NCBI GenBank assembly: GCA_017467845.1
Contig: JAFUKH010000027.1
Span: 1 to 41,785, forward strand
Length of the DNA: 41,785 bases
Origin: Lachnospiraceae bacterium
GTDB lineage: Bacteria; Bacillota; Clostridia; Lachnospirales; Lachnospiraceae
Direction of reading: 5' to 3'
In this document: one piece after another, positions 41,658 to 41,785 of the stretch
How positions within the stretch are numbered: position 1 is the first letter of the stretch
Layout of the letters: each line of letters begins with the position of its first letter
Notes under the pieces: model-generated
Told to the model about the DNA's origin: nothing
Seen by the model: the letters and a program-made list of their open reading frames with translations, nothing else
Databases searched by the model: none
Program-made: the position numbers and the translations under genes

Positions 41658-41785
41658 CTATTAAAAGTCAAGGGATTTTACTAAAAAAGATGCTTCCTAA
41701 AAAAGGGTAACCTTAATAAACCTTTCAACAGATGTGTTTGAAAGATTGGATTTATATATTACTAATTGCCACTACTCAATTAGCG
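41658..41785. other. AT-rich tail of the window
   Basis: No ORF, RNA gene or terminator is recognised in these last 128 bp. Composition is more AT-rich than the preceding genes, which fits a junction of inserted or rearranged DNA after the truncated SGNH gene. Confidence 0.5.

Overview
The window looks like a chromosomal segment of a gut-associated Lachnospiraceae-type Firmicute. The support is moderate-to-low GC, strong AGGAGG ribosome sites, Gram-positive lipoprotein signals, the secG-rnr-smpB-ssrA order, an FMN riboswitch in front of ribU, and a bile-salt-hydrolase-family gene. The genus cannot be fixed from sequence alone. There is no rRNA, tRNA, CRISPR array, recognisable transposase or prophage.

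Layout. 1-2434: the 3' end of a hybrid histidine kinase and an HD-GYP c-di-GMP phosphodiesterase with a CBM2-like extracellular domain. 2647-6683: a MacB/FtsX-type ABC transporter whose permease carries a very long extracellular heptad coiled coil. 6824-7705: a CPBP membrane protease. 7846-17799: a compact operon with two propeller-fused solute-binding lipoproteins bracketing two MalF/MalG-like permeases, a HlyD-like adaptor and a MacB-periplasmic-domain protein, ending in thiN; it contains no ATPase. 17931-19712: a chemoreceptor. 19713-20323: a ~610-bp imperfect palindrome between two convergent genes, which may encode two related divergent small RNAs. 20325-24173 (minus strand): a heterodimeric ABC exporter behind a promoter, a 29-codon leader ORF and a transcription attenuator. 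24255-28606: a CapA-like lipoprotein, a cation-diffusion-facilitator transporter and an LtaS-like enzyme. 28707-31335: gpmI and an iron-sulfur aldo/keto reductase. 31446-34956: secG, rnr, smpB and tmRNA, with a second imperfect palindrome between smpB and ssrA. 34978-36296: FMN riboswitch, ribU and a flavin-binding split-barrel protein. 36484-41657: an XRE regulator, a choloylglycine-hydrolase-family enzyme, a PAS-GGDEF cyclase, an acetyltransferase, a NUDIX hydrolase and a 3'-truncated SGNH hydrolase.

Functional themes. c-di-GMP turnover appears at both ends of the window (HD-GYP and GGDEF). Ribosome rescue and RNA decay are grouped (SmpB, tmRNA, RNase R). Riboflavin uptake sits under FMN control beside a probable flavoprotein. 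Envelope functions are abundant. The strongest candidates for new biology are the 610-bp palindrome, the leader-peptide attenuator of the exporter (organised like the known bmrB-bmrCD system), and the ATPase-less hybrid import/efflux operon.
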